Source of the DNA: Siphonodentalium dalli
Lineage: Eukaryota; Mollusca; Scaphopoda; Gadilida; Siphonodentaliidae
Reading direction: 5' to 3'
DNA: 64,000 bases
Assembly (NCBI GenBank): GCA_032622095.1
Contig: CP136063.1
Span: 71,653,980 to 71,717,979, forward strand
The translations under genes and the position numbers were made by a program. Of this stretch, positions 53,890 through 63,896 are shown in pieces. The notes under the pieces are model-generated. The model worked only from the letters and a program-made list of their open reading frames with translations. It was not told where the DNA came from and did no database searches. The number at the start of each line of letters is the position of its first letter. The stretch's first letter is position 1.

Positions 53890-54935
53890 GATTAACTCAT
53901 TGCGCATTCTTTTGAAAAGTTAAAAGATTTCACCGAATTTGCGCGTGGATAGTACCCACCACGTCCAATTTGTTTTATCTCGAATCACGATTTCTCCATT
54001 TTTTGTTTTCTTTGCGAGTTTTACTTGAATTTGCCAAAAGCCTCGACCCACACCGATGCGCGTTCTCCGTTAGACGGATTGCTTTTATACCACGACAGTC
54101 AAACTTCCAGGATGTATCTATGGTATACCGAGGTACCTGCTCGCGCATTTCACTCGCTCCCTGATTAGCCTGTTTGAATTTGGCAGGAAAATTGGCGAAT
54201 TTTGCCTTTTGCCATATATCGATGCTAGGCTATGTTCCTCTGCATGTAGTACGTATTACGCTATATACCATCGCCACGAGTGAACCCTTTGCTCTAAAAC
54301 TTAAGAAATCGCACCAGAGTTGGCCGTTGATACCCCCTATGACACCCACTCGTCATGTTTGATTTTTTGGAGTATTTTTCCACTTTTGGTGTTTGTTGGA
54401 ATTTGCCAAGTTGAACCCACCGGAACACGAGCTCTCCGTTGGTCAGATTGCTTTTAAAGTAGAGCGGTCTAACTTTGGGAGATTACCAACAGTATATCGA
54501 CGTACCTGCTCCTGCATTACCTCGCTCCTTCATTAATCCGTTTGGATTTGGCGAGAAAAATAGGTTAGTGATAGAGCACTTAACTATACTTATTTACATT
54601 ATAAAGCTTCGGCACGAGTAAACCTTCGACTTTAGCGCGAATTAAGGAGACACCAATAAGTTGCGCTTGGATACTATCTACCATATCCACTACTCAAATT
54701 TTTTTATCTCGTTGTCTGATTTTTAGACAATTTCCCCCCCTTTGATTTTCGTTGGAATTTGCAAAAAGTTTGAATTCACCCGAAGCGAGCTCGCTGTTGG
54801 GCATGTTGCTTTTATAGTAAAGCTGTCAAACGTTGGGGGCGTACCTACAGGATACCGGCGTTCCTGCTCCTGCATAATCCTTGCTCATCAATTAACCTGT
54901 TGGATTTGGCCCCAAAAATAGTTCATGTTCTTGTC
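53890..54935. repeat. Three diverged tandem units of about 360 bp
   Basis: Each unit holds, in order, TTTTATCTCG, a TTTG(C/T)TGGAATTTGCCAA-like phrase, GCTCTCCGTTGG or a variant, a GATTGCTTTTA phrase, GT(A/C)CCTGCTC(C/G)(T/C)GCAT, CTCGCTCC(T/C)T and TTTGGATTTGGC. Units end near 54185, 54550 and 54908. They are too diverged to be recent. No coding potential was seen, and the function is unknown. Confidence 0.7.
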
Positions 54936-55399
54936 CCTGCCGTAGATCGGTAACGGTTGGGACAAAAAACTTGTAAATGGTACATTCCGGTCCGAATCAC
55001 TCTTCCCAAGTGGAGCAGGCAATAAAAATATTATATCGCTGGACTTGTTTTTTTGTTTTGTTTTGTTTTGCTAAATCTGACATTTACATCCGTCACCGGT
55101 CAGCCTGGTCTCACCACCCGGCCTGGTCTCACCACCCCGACCTGGTATCACCACCCAGCATGGTTTCGTCGCCTCCCCATTTTTTCACACAAAGGGATAA
55201 CTCTGTAAATCAAGCGCGGACAACATCCTATATAGCCTATCCTGCTGGATTTAGTATAGGTCTATATACATACGAAATTCCACCTCCCCACCTCTTGTAC
55301 TTCCTGTGATATAAGCGTTATATAGTTGCTAAGAATAATAAATAATATTGGAAAAAAATAAAAAATTGAATAACAATATACTTCCATTTTAAAATATGG
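54936..55399. other. Non-coding stretch with short tandem CCTGGTCTCACCACC units
   Basis: Four units of about 20 bp (GCCTGGTCTCACCACCC and variants) lie at 55103-55170. ATACTTCCATTTTAAAATATGGAAG, in pieces, forms a palindrome at 55379-55406 next to the LINE end. Nothing else was recognised. Confidence 0.55.
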
Positions 55400-57445
55400 A
55401 AGTATAATAATATTTATATAGCGCCTACCCCCCGTAAGGGGCCCTAAGCGCTTTACACATTATAAAAATACACAAGAAATGCACATGCAAAATAATCAAT
55501 AGAATTGTAGAATGATATATAATCAGTTTTTGTTTTTAGTTTTCTTTGTGTCGAGGTAGTTGTCGAGGGCTATCCCCTGTGCGATAAACAGACTGGTAAG
55601 GTTCCCATAGTTTATTATTGTTGAGGTGCGTTTTAAGTTGAAATACAACAATTTTCTCCAAGACTTTTGATATAAACTGCAGGTTAGAGACTGGTCTGTT
55701 GTGATTTAGAATATCAGGATCGAGACCCGATTTCTTCAAGAGAGGAATCACAAGCGCTTCTTTAAAACAGGCAGGAACTGAACCACTAGAAAGTGACGCA
55801 TTAATCAAGTTGGTCAATGGCTCTATCATGAGGTCGATATGTTTAATTATGAGGTCTGTTTGCATTGGGTCCAGACTGCACGATTTAGGTGAAGAATAAT
55901 TTTCCTAACGTGGTCGCACGTCACTTCCTCGAATTTACTGATTGAAGTTCCAGTGAATGATTCAAACTCAGGTTGGACGTTGCTCTTGTCGAGCATAGAT
56001 CTTAAATTATGGATTTTATTAATAAAATAGTCACCGAGTGCATCAGGCAATTCCGAATCTTGTACGTTGGTAGGTAAGACTGGCTTAGATTTCTTCCCAT
56101 TCAACTCCTTGACAATTGAATAGAGAGTTTTTGATGATTTGGAGCTCGTGATTTTGGAGTTGTAGAATTCCGTACGAGCGTTTCTGGTTATATATTGTGT
56201 CTACTTGATTAAACTTTTCAACGAACATTTGGCGATGAATTGTTAGCCTAAATTTGCGCCATCTTCACTTGGCCTGTCGACACTCTACTTCGCTTCCCTG
56301 ATTGCGTATGAAAACCAGGGGACGACGGGTAACAGATGGTGCATGTTCGTCCAGAATGGAGCGGAGATTCAGAAACCATTCCGATGGAGTTTTTTGGGGG
56401 GTGCTGTAAATACTACTAACAATGTCTCCAGCAAGTTTCAGGTCATCAATAGATTTGAAATCGTTCTCTTTGCACACGGTGGGCACGCGATGTCATTTTT
56501 AAATGATATAACATGATTATCAGAGAAAGCAACATCACTAACGGTGAGATCCTGGATGGGCGGATCACTGTCACGCGTGATAACCCTGTCGAGGATGTGA
56601 TTGTGCCTGTGCAACCGCGAATACACAAGTTGTTTCATATCAGAATCGTGTATCAGAAACTTTAGAGTGCCAACGTCTGTGTTAGTGTTACAATCATAGT
56701 GGAAATTGAAGTCCCCAAGTATGATGAGCTGGAGTTGGTATCCTACATATTAATCAATCAGGTCCGTGAACTCAGAAATAAAAGTTGCAGTTTTTAGTTC
56801 ATTCTTCTTGTTTGGTGGTGGGCGGTATATACATAAGAAGCATGTGGTGCGTCCAGAGAGTGTGGCTGTGACTTCAAAGAGTTCGAACGATTTGAAATCA
56901 GTTATATTTCAGCCTTTCACACGTATGGAATCACGGTGAAGTAATCCTATGCCACCACCTCGGCGAGATGCTCGAGGGCATGAAAGAAACTGGTATCCGG
57001 TGGAGTCAACTCACGAATCAGTGGTTCATCACCGGACGAACTGAGCCACGTCTCAGTTATGCAAGTTAGGTCTGGTGTGCTATCGATAACCAAGTTCAAA
57101 ATTTTAGATGTCTTGTTACGCATAAAATGTGCGTTGAACATGCCGATAGATAACATGCTCGATTTCGGCGGGACGCCGATTTTGATAAGGTTGCTTGGAT
57201 TTGGACGGCTAAAAGATGAGAGATGGTATCGTTGGGGTATTCCGAAGTTGACGACATGGATTCGCCGATGCTTGCGACGACCGCCCCTTTTGTCCCGCTT
57301 ACGCCGGCGTTTCTGTCTGCTAACAGTCAATTCGTCACGCGGTTGTAAGCCAAGTAGAGCTATCCTAGATAGTGAACTCAGAGTCAATGTATATCCTTTG
57401 TTCAATTCTTTCAGGTAATCATTGTCATAGCGGATACTCATGTTC
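55400..57445 (-). mobile_element. CR1-like LINE with most of the reverse transcriptase deleted
   Basis: On the minus strand an ORF2-like sequence begins near 57441 with a basic N-terminus, then endonuclease phrases MFNAHFMRNKTSKILNLVID, TCITETWLS, GGIGLLHRDS, CIYRPPP and ILGDFNFHYD. It then has RT-N phrases (LIIKHIDLMIEPLTNLINAS, FKEALVIPLLKKSGLD, NHNRPVSNLQFISKVLEKI, LWEPYQSVYR). After YQSVYR it jumps to a short C-terminal end. The catalytic RT blocks are gone, and several stops and frameshifts interrupt the endonuclease. The 3-prime end contains GTAAAGCGCTTAGGGCCCC and GCGCTATATAAATATTATTA, the form common at CR1/L2-type 3-prime ends. Confidence 0.85.
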
Positions 57446-57494
57446 GGTAAGCTTAGTAATTGCTTGCTTCCACACTGACAGATATCTCATTACT

Positions 57495-57605
57495 GCATAG
57501 CTGTGGAGTCTGTGTTTAAACTAGAACTGGATTGGTGATAAAATAGTTTACAAGCGTGCATGCGTATGTACATATTATATTGCACATATCAGATAAAGAA
57601 TAGAG
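57495..57605 (+). promoter_or_regulatory. Conserved 5-prime flank of dehydrogenase copy C
   Basis: The block matches those of copies A and B from TACTGCATAGCTGTGGAG to AGATAAAGAATAGAG. The inverted repeat has one change (TATGTACA at 57565-57572 against TGCACATA at 57581-57588), which breaks one pair, and keeps the 18 bp spacing to ATG. The duplication starts near 57486, just after the CR1-like LINE. Confidence 0.55.
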
Positions 57606-57698
57606 ATGGACGTTCGAAATATGGTGGCGATAATAACAGGTTCGGGTCAGGGCCTCGGAAAAGCATTCGCGGAAGCATTTCTCAAACAAGGTGGAACG
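57606..57698 (+). pseudogene. HPGD-like dehydrogenase copy C, exon 1 only
   Basis: The 31-codon exon keeps the start codon, the cofactor motif as TGSGQGLG, and the donor GTACGT. It differs from copy A at residues 14 (Ala to Gly) and 31 (Lys to Thr). The Thr changes the last exon codon to ACG before the donor. No other exon of this copy is in the window: intron 1 homology stops at 59796, where a transposase-like gene begins. It is best described as a promoter-plus-exon-1 fragment. Further exons could lie beyond 64000, which cannot be excluded. Confidence 0.8.
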
Positions 57699-57794
57699 GT
57701 ACGTACCACTTGCCATACAGGGCCCGCGAACAGTAAAGGTTTTAGAATAGGTCATAATAATCCACACTTGTCCCTCACACAACATTAGTCAAAG

Positions 57795-58062
57795 CACTAA
57801 AGGTACATCTAAATATTATATTATGTTTTTAAAGTTGTTTTTGTGTTTTTATTCTGAGTAACAAATAAAGTTTAAAACAAATATTTTAGTCATTAATTGT
57901 GAAGCGCCGAGAAAATGAGGATTTAATGTGGCCAAAGTTTTTTTAATTTGGCCAAAAAACATTTTGCCAAAGTTTTTTTCATTTAGCTATTAAAATTTTC
58001 ATTTGGCTAAACTTTTGGCCACAAGATTTTTCAGTCCAGCGCGAACACTGATTGGTACTAAT
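57795..58062. repeat. Intron 1 insertion shared by copies B and C (copy C instance)
   Basis: This is nearly identical to 46375-46620, including TATTATATTATGTTTTTAAAG, in pieces, and GTGAAGCGCCGAGAAAATG. It is absent from copy A. Small differences lie in the TTTGGC-AAA phrases. Confidence 0.8.
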
Positions 58063-58187
58063 TTTGTTTTGTCCGGGATAAGTGCTTAATTGTCGTTCAG
58101 AAAGAAAGCTACATTGCTGATTCATGAGTTAACTGAAGTGGTCAGATTCACATTTTATGTTGATTAGGGTACAAATCGTCTATGATA

Positions 58188-59597
58188 TCCGAAACGTTGT
58201 TTATATTGTATATCCAGGACCCCGAAACGTTGATTATCTTGTATATCCAGGAACCCCGAAACGTTGATTATATTGTATATCCAGAAGATCCCGAAATGTT
58301 GATTATATTGTATATCCAGGAACCCGAAACGTTGATTATATTGTGTATCCAGGACCCCGAAACGTTGATTATATTGTATATCCAGGAACCCCGAAACGTT
58401 GATTATATTGTATATACAGGAACCCCGAAACGTTGTTTATATTGTATATACAGGAACCCCGAAACGTTGATTATATTGTATATACAGGAACCCCGAAACG
58501 TTGATTATATTGTATATCCAGGAACCCCGAAACGTTGATTATATTGTATATCCAGGAACCCCGAAACGTTGATTATATTGTATATCCAGGAACCCGAAAC
58601 GTTGATTATATTGTGTATCCAGGACCCCGAAACGTTGATTATATTGTATATCCAGGAACCCCGAAACGTTGATTATATTGTATATACAGGAACCCCGAAA
58701 CGTTGTTTATATTGTATATACAGGAACCCCGAAACGTTGATTATATTGTATATACAGGAACCCCGAAACGTTGATTATATTGTATATCCAGGAACCCCGA
58801 AACGTTGATTATATTGTATATCCAGGAACCCCGAAACGTTGATTATATTGTATATACAGGAACCCCGAAACGTTGATTATATTGTATATCCAGGAACCCC
58901 GAAACGTTGATTATATTGTATATCCAGGAACCCCGAAACGTTGATTATATTGTATATACAGGAACCCCGAAACGTTGATTATATTGTATATACAGGAACC
59001 CCGAAACGTTGATTATATTGTATATCCATGCAGGAACCCCGAAACGTTGATTATATTGTATATCCAGGAACCCCGAAACGTTGATTATATTGTATATCCA
59101 GGAACCCGAAACGTTGATTATATTGTATATCCAGGAACCCGAAACGTTGATTATATTGTATATCCAGGAACCCCGAAACGTTGATTATATTGTATATCCA
59201 GGAACCACGAAACGTTGATTATATTGTATATCCATGCAGGAACCCCGAAACGTTGATTATATTGTATATCCAGGAACCCCGAAACGTTGATTATATTGTA
59301 TATCCAGGAACCCGAAACGTTGATTATATTGTATATCCAGGAACCCGAAACGTTGATTATATTGTATATCCAGGAACCCCGAAACGTTGATTATATTGTA
59401 TATCCAGGAACCACGAAACGTTGATTATATTGTGTATCCAGGAACCCGAAACATTGATTATATTGTATATCCAGGAACCCGAAACGTTGATTATATTGTA
59501 TATCCAGGAACCCCGAAACGTTGATTATATTGTATATCCAGGACCTCGAAACGTTGATTATATTGTGTATCCAGGACCCCGAAACGTTGATTTCGTG
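58188..59597. repeat. 34 bp satellite in intron 1 of copy C, about 40 units
   Basis: This is the same unit as in copy B but longer and more homogeneous. Higher-order copies are visible. A block of about 270 bp starting at AACCCGAAACG...GTGTATCCAGGACC occurs at 58320 and 58590. A block of 206 bp marked by TATCCATGCAGG occurs at 58975 and 59181. Flanks are the same as in copies A and B. The encoded plus-strand frames (YIVYPGTPKR and similar) are satellite translations. Confidence 0.95.
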
Positions 59598-59796
59598 CAA
59601 TATGTCTGAAACTTTGATCAGGCTACCAGAGATAATTATGTCCTCGCTGTTGATTAGGTTACCCAGAATGTCAAAACCATTGATTCGTGGAGTATCCCGG
59701 ATCTCCAACACGTTGGTTCGTGTATACCAATGATATCTGAAACATCCATCACACACGTCGATCGGGGTATACCCAGGGTATCAGACATGTCAAATT
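59598..59796. repeat. Degenerate satellite relatives at the right end of copy C
   Basis: CGTGCAATATGTCTGAAAC through TACCCAGAATGTCAAAACC to GTCAAATTA aligns with copies A and B. The homology breaks at 59796/59797, where copy B continues GGGTAACTAT and this copy continues ATACTACAAGCG into the transposase-like gene. This is the right-hand duplication breakpoint or an insertion boundary. Confidence 0.75.
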
Positions 59797-59811
59797 AATA
59801 CTACAAGCGAA

Positions 59812-61383
59812 ATGATGACTGCGGGAACGCGTCTTACACAAAAGCTGAAGCCTAATTTAGCAGAATATCATACAAGAGCGATGAGGAAGGAATTTTCCAC
59901 AAAATACTCATACCTTGCTGGAGTGAAAATTCCGCCGCCCATTCTAAGAAGCATTTATTCGGAATTCACACTGGATGCCACTGCTGATCAAAACGCGGAG
60001 GTGGATGCACGTGTTAGTCTAGCTATTTTAACCGAAGACCCAGAGCTTATAGTTGATTTGAGGCATCTGAACAATGGAAGGCCTGGTGATACATTTGACA
60101 ATTTTTTTGAAACACTGGAACAGCAAGTTGATGCTATGACAGCCGCGGATGAGCGGCGCCATAATGTGGAACACATATCAGTATTCATTTCTGTGTCAGA
60201 CCTGATCGAGCAAACGAAGAAGGCTTTGTGTGAAAAGAATCTCAATGATGTGCCGATTCCATGTGCAGCTACCGTTTTACTTGCATTTGTCCCGAAAAAT
60301 TATCACAAAAAAGTATCAAAGTTGTACAAAGGAAGAGTACCACTCAGAATGAAAGTACAGACAAGACAGCTTCGATCAGCACACATGGATGATCACTACT
60401 GTGCAGCAATTTTTAAATACATGCGACAACATGCCGTTAAATTCAGGGAGCTTACAACATTTCTTTGCTTGGACGATAAATCAAAAGTAGATTTTGGAGA
60501 GCCGCATTCATATCTTTCTTCTGGTGTCCGAGGCAAGCAGTCAATTGTTCCGAAGACCTCAGCGTTGTCTTGTCTAGATCATGACCAGAACAGTAAGGGA
60601 TCTCTCACACTGCCAGTGTGACTGGATATCAGATCAGTAAGGGATCTCTCACACCGTCAGTGTGTCTGGATATCAGATCAGTAAGGGATCTCTCACACCG
60701 TCAGTGTGTCTGGATATCCAAATTCCAGACGATATTACTGGGAGTTGTTATCGCGGCAGTGTGACAATCTCTTTAAAGGACAGCACTTTCCAAGCGAGTT
60801 CGCCGTTTAGACATATGACCGAGTTGCTTCATATTCTCAAAGAGAAGAACAAGCCCACCCCTTTTCTTATGATATATACAGATGGTGGGCCGGACCATCG
60901 CTTGACTTACCACGTTGTTAAAATTTGCCTAATCCTACTGTTCAAACAGCTGGGACTTGAATGTTTGGTTGCCGGACGAACTGCACCAGGACACTCATGG
61001 GCCAATCCAGCAGAAAGGATAATGTCCTTGTTGAATCTAGCCTTCCAAAACGCTGCATTATCGCGAGAAGAGATGTCATGAGATTTGGAACAGATAGTTA
61101 AGTGTTGCGGTGGGATGAGTGACATCCGAGCCAAAAGCGAAAAGGTCCCTGGCCTAAAATCATCATGGATCGCCTCTCTACAGAATATGATCAGTCTTCT
61201 TGAGGAATGCCTATGTCGAGTACAGCTGAAAGGCAAACGCTTTCAAGTTGTACCTCCAGCTTCTGAGGAAGATGTGACTAACGCAGAAACCACAGGTGTA
61301 ACAAACATTGACAGTTCCATAACCATTGGGTCCTATCAGATGGCACAACTGGAAAAATGCCACCGACTACCATCAATTTCTGG
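59812..61383 (+). pseudogene. DDE transposase-like gene, first exon, frame broken twice
   Basis: The first frame (59812-60621) has an N-terminal helical part, VEHISVFISVSDLIEQTKKA, then AFVPKNYHKKVSKLYKGRVP, MDDHYCAAIFKYMRQHAVKF and CLDDKSKVDFGEP (Asp221-Asp222). A second frame (60662-61081) has LMIYTDGGPDHRLTYHVVK (Asp74) and HSWANPAERIMSLLNLAFQN (Glu118). The order Asp, Asp, Glu in an RNase H-like setting suggests a DDE transposase or a domesticated relative. The superfamily was not identified, though similar uncharacterised proteins are, from memory, frequent in corals and molluscs. The frame is broken by extra 44 bp repeats near 60591-60722 and by an in-frame TGA (61079-61081, after EEMS). 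It then continues open as DLEQIVKCCGGMSDIRAKSE to the donor at 61384. Confidence 0.75.
60591..60722. repeat. Three tandem 44 bp units inside the transposase-like exon
   Basis: CAGTAAGGGATCTCTCACAC followed by (TG/CG)(C/T)CAGTGTG and CTGGATATC starts at 60591, 60635 and 60679. The protein frame enters the first unit as SKGSLT and leaves the third as SKGSLTPSVCLDIQIPDDI. One unit would keep the exon open, whereas two extra units add 88 bp and shift the frame. The tandem duplication itself is thus the inactivating event. Confidence 0.88.
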
Positions 61384-61870
61384 GTATGTACATGTGAAAA
61401 TCTATCCTTTCTAAAAGGCTCCAGAATTTAATAATCTACATTCATAATTTTATAATATTGAGAGATCAGATTCTCTATTTACTCAAATTTTATTTGAATG
61501 TTGATCTGAGATGCTATCAAACACTTATTTAATAATAATGGCAATATTATCTTTTTTATATTAACTTGATTCTTCTATGCAGTGCTATGCCTTATAGTTT
61601 GAATAGTCTTAATTTAATATTCTTCAAAAGTGTGTATGGTTAGAAAATGCAGACAACAGACAAGAAAATTGCTAAATTTCAGGAAAATGTTCAGATATTA
61701 TATAAGTTCAACAAACTGGTCGTTTGTGAATTTATTATATGAGCATTTTATATAGAACTCATGCAGCATCAATGCTGCTCCGGTTATCAAGGGGTTAAGT
61801 ATGGTATTCAAATTTTACTTCTGATATTTTAATACTCCAGTTCTCCTGATATCTTCTTTTTCACAGAAAG

Positions 61871-62099
61871 CCACTGTCGAGAGCGACATTACCTGTTCCA
61901 AGTGCGACGATGTGGTAACGAATCGTGCTGTCCTGCTGGTTCCAAGATTTGGCCCTGGCTACCAGATCCAGTCTGCAAAGCGGATGACAAATGCTTACAC
62001 TATAAACCATTCGATGATGTTTATGGGACAAATACAACAGAGGAGGATCGTCCATCGAGCCAGGTGCAAACCGTGGCTGCTGTCGCCCAAGAGCAACAG
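61871..62099 (+). CDS. Transposase-like gene, second exon
   Basis: The frame reads HCRERHYLFQVRRCGNESCC, then IWPWLPDPVCKADDKCLHYK, and ends VAAVAQEQQ before donor GTGAGT. Cys and His are abundant (CHRERHY-like start, CGNESCC, VCK, KCLHYK), which suggests a zinc-binding module. The acceptor that keeps the frame is TTCACAGAAAG (exon from 61871), where GG from the first exon plus C completes Gly. An acceptor at 61866 would give a stop after about 15 codons. Phase at the end is 0, which matches the next exon. Confidence 0.7.
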
Positions 62100-62355
62100 G
62101 TGAGTTTGGAAAATTTAATAACATTTTTAATGCTTCATACTGAAAAAAAGATTTAGTTCAACCAGGTAATGATCCAGGAATCAATATTTTACGAACATGG
62201 TCTGACACTGTATCTTTAAATATTTCTTTTAATGTCAGATGGCATTGTATAAAACCTGTATGTACACATGCTAGACAGAATTAGAGTTTGTTTCACGTCG
62301 ACTTATGCATTCCAGTTTGTTCAATGACAAATTTCTACATTTTTATATCTTACAG

Positions 62356-62533
62356 GGATGCAAGAATAGTGTTCTCGTTGGGCAGAATGTGAGGTCTGTT
62401 GTACATTGTACAGAGTGCAGAAAACCACGCTGTATCCACTCTAAGATGAGGCTCACAACCAGGGAATCACGATCTCTCAAATACACACTGGAAAAGCATG
62501 ATCACAGCTGTGGATCAGTCATACTACCAGATG
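62356..62533 (+). CDS. Transposase-like gene, third exon (Cys-rich)
   Basis: After acceptor ATCTTACAG the exon reads GCKNSVLVGQNVRSVVHCTE, then CRKPRCIHSKMRLTTRESRS, and ends EKHDHSCGSVILPD with one base over before donor GTATGT. The pattern HCTECRKPRC, then CG about 30 residues later, looks like a treble-clef or zinc-ribbon element. The reading frame is intact with no stops. Confidence 0.72.
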
Positions 62534-62773
62534 GTATGTTTATAGGCAAACAAAAAGATTGTTTAAAGTTTATTATCCTGACACTGACATTTGCGAAAAA
62601 TATGCATATTTTCAGATGAATTATCATGATCTTCGTAGTATTCTGTTTCAATTGTGGCTTCTTTCTGCTAAATTTAATAATATTCCCTGTAAGGAAAATT
62701 TGAATTATGCATATTAATAGTATTCCTATAAAAAGTCATGTCGATATGTTAGGTTCTAGCCTCTTTGGAAACA

Positions 62774-62841
62774 GAATTTTCACTCCAGCAAGGTATGAGT
62801 ATTTTGTGGAAAATTCCTTCCTCATCGCTCTTGTATGATAT
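62774..62841 (-). repeat. Perfect 68 bp inverted copy of the start of the transposase-like exon
   Basis: The reverse complement of 62774-62841 equals 59865-59932 at all 68 positions. It corresponds to the residues YHTRAMRKEFSTKYSYLAG of the first exon. Flanking sequences do not match. The copy lies in the intron between exons three and four, on the opposite strand. Confidence 0.93.
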
Positions 62842-63012
62842 CTCCTGAGGATTTACATAGGGTTTATGTCTGCCAATATATGAATTCGTGAAATTTTGGA
62901 ATTCATATTAGGTATATATACTATTATATTTAATATACTAAGATGTTATGTAGATCCTGCCAAGAGAAGATGCACATTCAATGACGTCACATATTTAATT
63001 GTTCTATTGCAG

Positions 63013-63150
63013 GTGACTTGCTACAAGGAAAAGTGTTTGTGCGATTGCAGCTATGCTTCAATACACCGATAGAGTTTCCGTATTATTCATGTGCAGCAGG
63101 GAGGACAGAACGAAACCAGAGACTTCCAGAGACCCATAACTTCTTCTGAA
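63013..63150 (+). CDS. Transposase-like gene, fourth exon (end uncertain)
   Basis: The acceptor TCTATTGCAG and the phase match the third exon. The frame reads GDLLQGKVFVRLQLCFNTPI, then EFPYYSCAAGRTERNQRLPE, and stops with TGA at 63148-63150 after THNFF. The first 25 or so residues (VRLQLCFNTPIEFPYYS) fit the rest of the protein. The sequence after YYSCAAG looks unlike it and may be a different element, so the true C-terminus could have been replaced. Confidence 0.6.
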
Positions 63151-63313
63151 ATTCAACATAGTGTTGCCTGTGTGCCAGGCTTGTTTCTCTGACAGGAGGG
63201 TGGAGCGAAACGGTCGTGATTGCTTCGACCTTATTAGTTCCTCTTTTGTCAGAGCGTTGAGCACGGGTGAGTCGTGTGGCCGCGCCTCCGGGTGCAGCTG
63301 CCCCCGTGCTTAA
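63151..63313. other. GC-richer flank of the TTAA MITE, left side
   Basis: This stretch (GGTGGAGCGAAACGGTCG, GCGCCTCCGGGTGCAGCTGC) is noticeably richer in GC than its surroundings. Rejoined across the TTAA with 63897-64000 (GATTTAATCCCTGACGCCG, GGAGTCGGGTATTGGAC) it has an open frame that includes DLIPDAVLAAVQRSRVLDIA. I could not assign it. It may be part of another transposon or a host exon continuing beyond the window. Confidence 0.4.
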
Positions 63314-63896
63314 AGGGGTACTGTACGCCATTTTCATTAAATTTCCGGTGACAACAACGATCTAATATCGATAATATATAGAAACATAAGTAATTTGAGT
63401 CGAAGATGTATTCTGTAAACGCTCAGGTTAATAGGCTATCTTAAAATTTAATAATTTAAAAGTTAATAATTTGATATAAATTGAATTTATGACTGGAGCC
63501 ATAAAATGGCGTCAATTAAATTACGAATTACCGTAATCAAAAATAGTAATTGAGGGATACTGGATTTTTAAACCGATCGCACACACGATTGCTTAAAATA
63601 TTATGATGATACGGGGAGAACACTCAAGCCACTCACTGACTAGCGACGATACAATAACTTAAATGATTATATGGGACTAGTATGCATATAATATAACTTT
63701 TATTTGATTCATTTGGTTGAAAACTTTACAAAAATTACTCGACAACGACAATTTGTATTTTTGCATTCCGGTAAATTTGTCATCCGTAACATGACTTCGT
63801 ACTCAACAGACTTTCAAATAATGGAAAAATTGTTACCTTATTCTCCGACTCGGAGACTATAGAAACCAACAACAACATGTGGCGTACAGTACCCCT
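63314..63896. mobile_element. TTAA-flanked MITE, 583 bp
   Basis: The ends AGGGGTACTGTACGCCA and TGGCGTACAGTACCCCT are perfect 17 bp inverted repeats. TTAA is present on both sides (63310-63313 and 63897-63900). TTAA duplication with ends starting AGGG fits Kolobok-like elements better than piggyBac, whose ends usually start CCC. There is no ORF, so it is non-autonomous. The sequence inside is AT-rich. Confidence 0.9.

Noticed and set aside
58182-59390. Plus-strand open frames of 62-118 codons with YIVYPGTPKR repeats
   Set aside because: These are satellite translations of the 34 bp unit, open in all frames for the same reason.
63314-63896. piggyBac-derived MITE
   Set aside because: The TTAA duplication fits, but piggyBac ends normally start CCC; these start AGGG, which fits Kolobok better. 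The assignment remains tentative.
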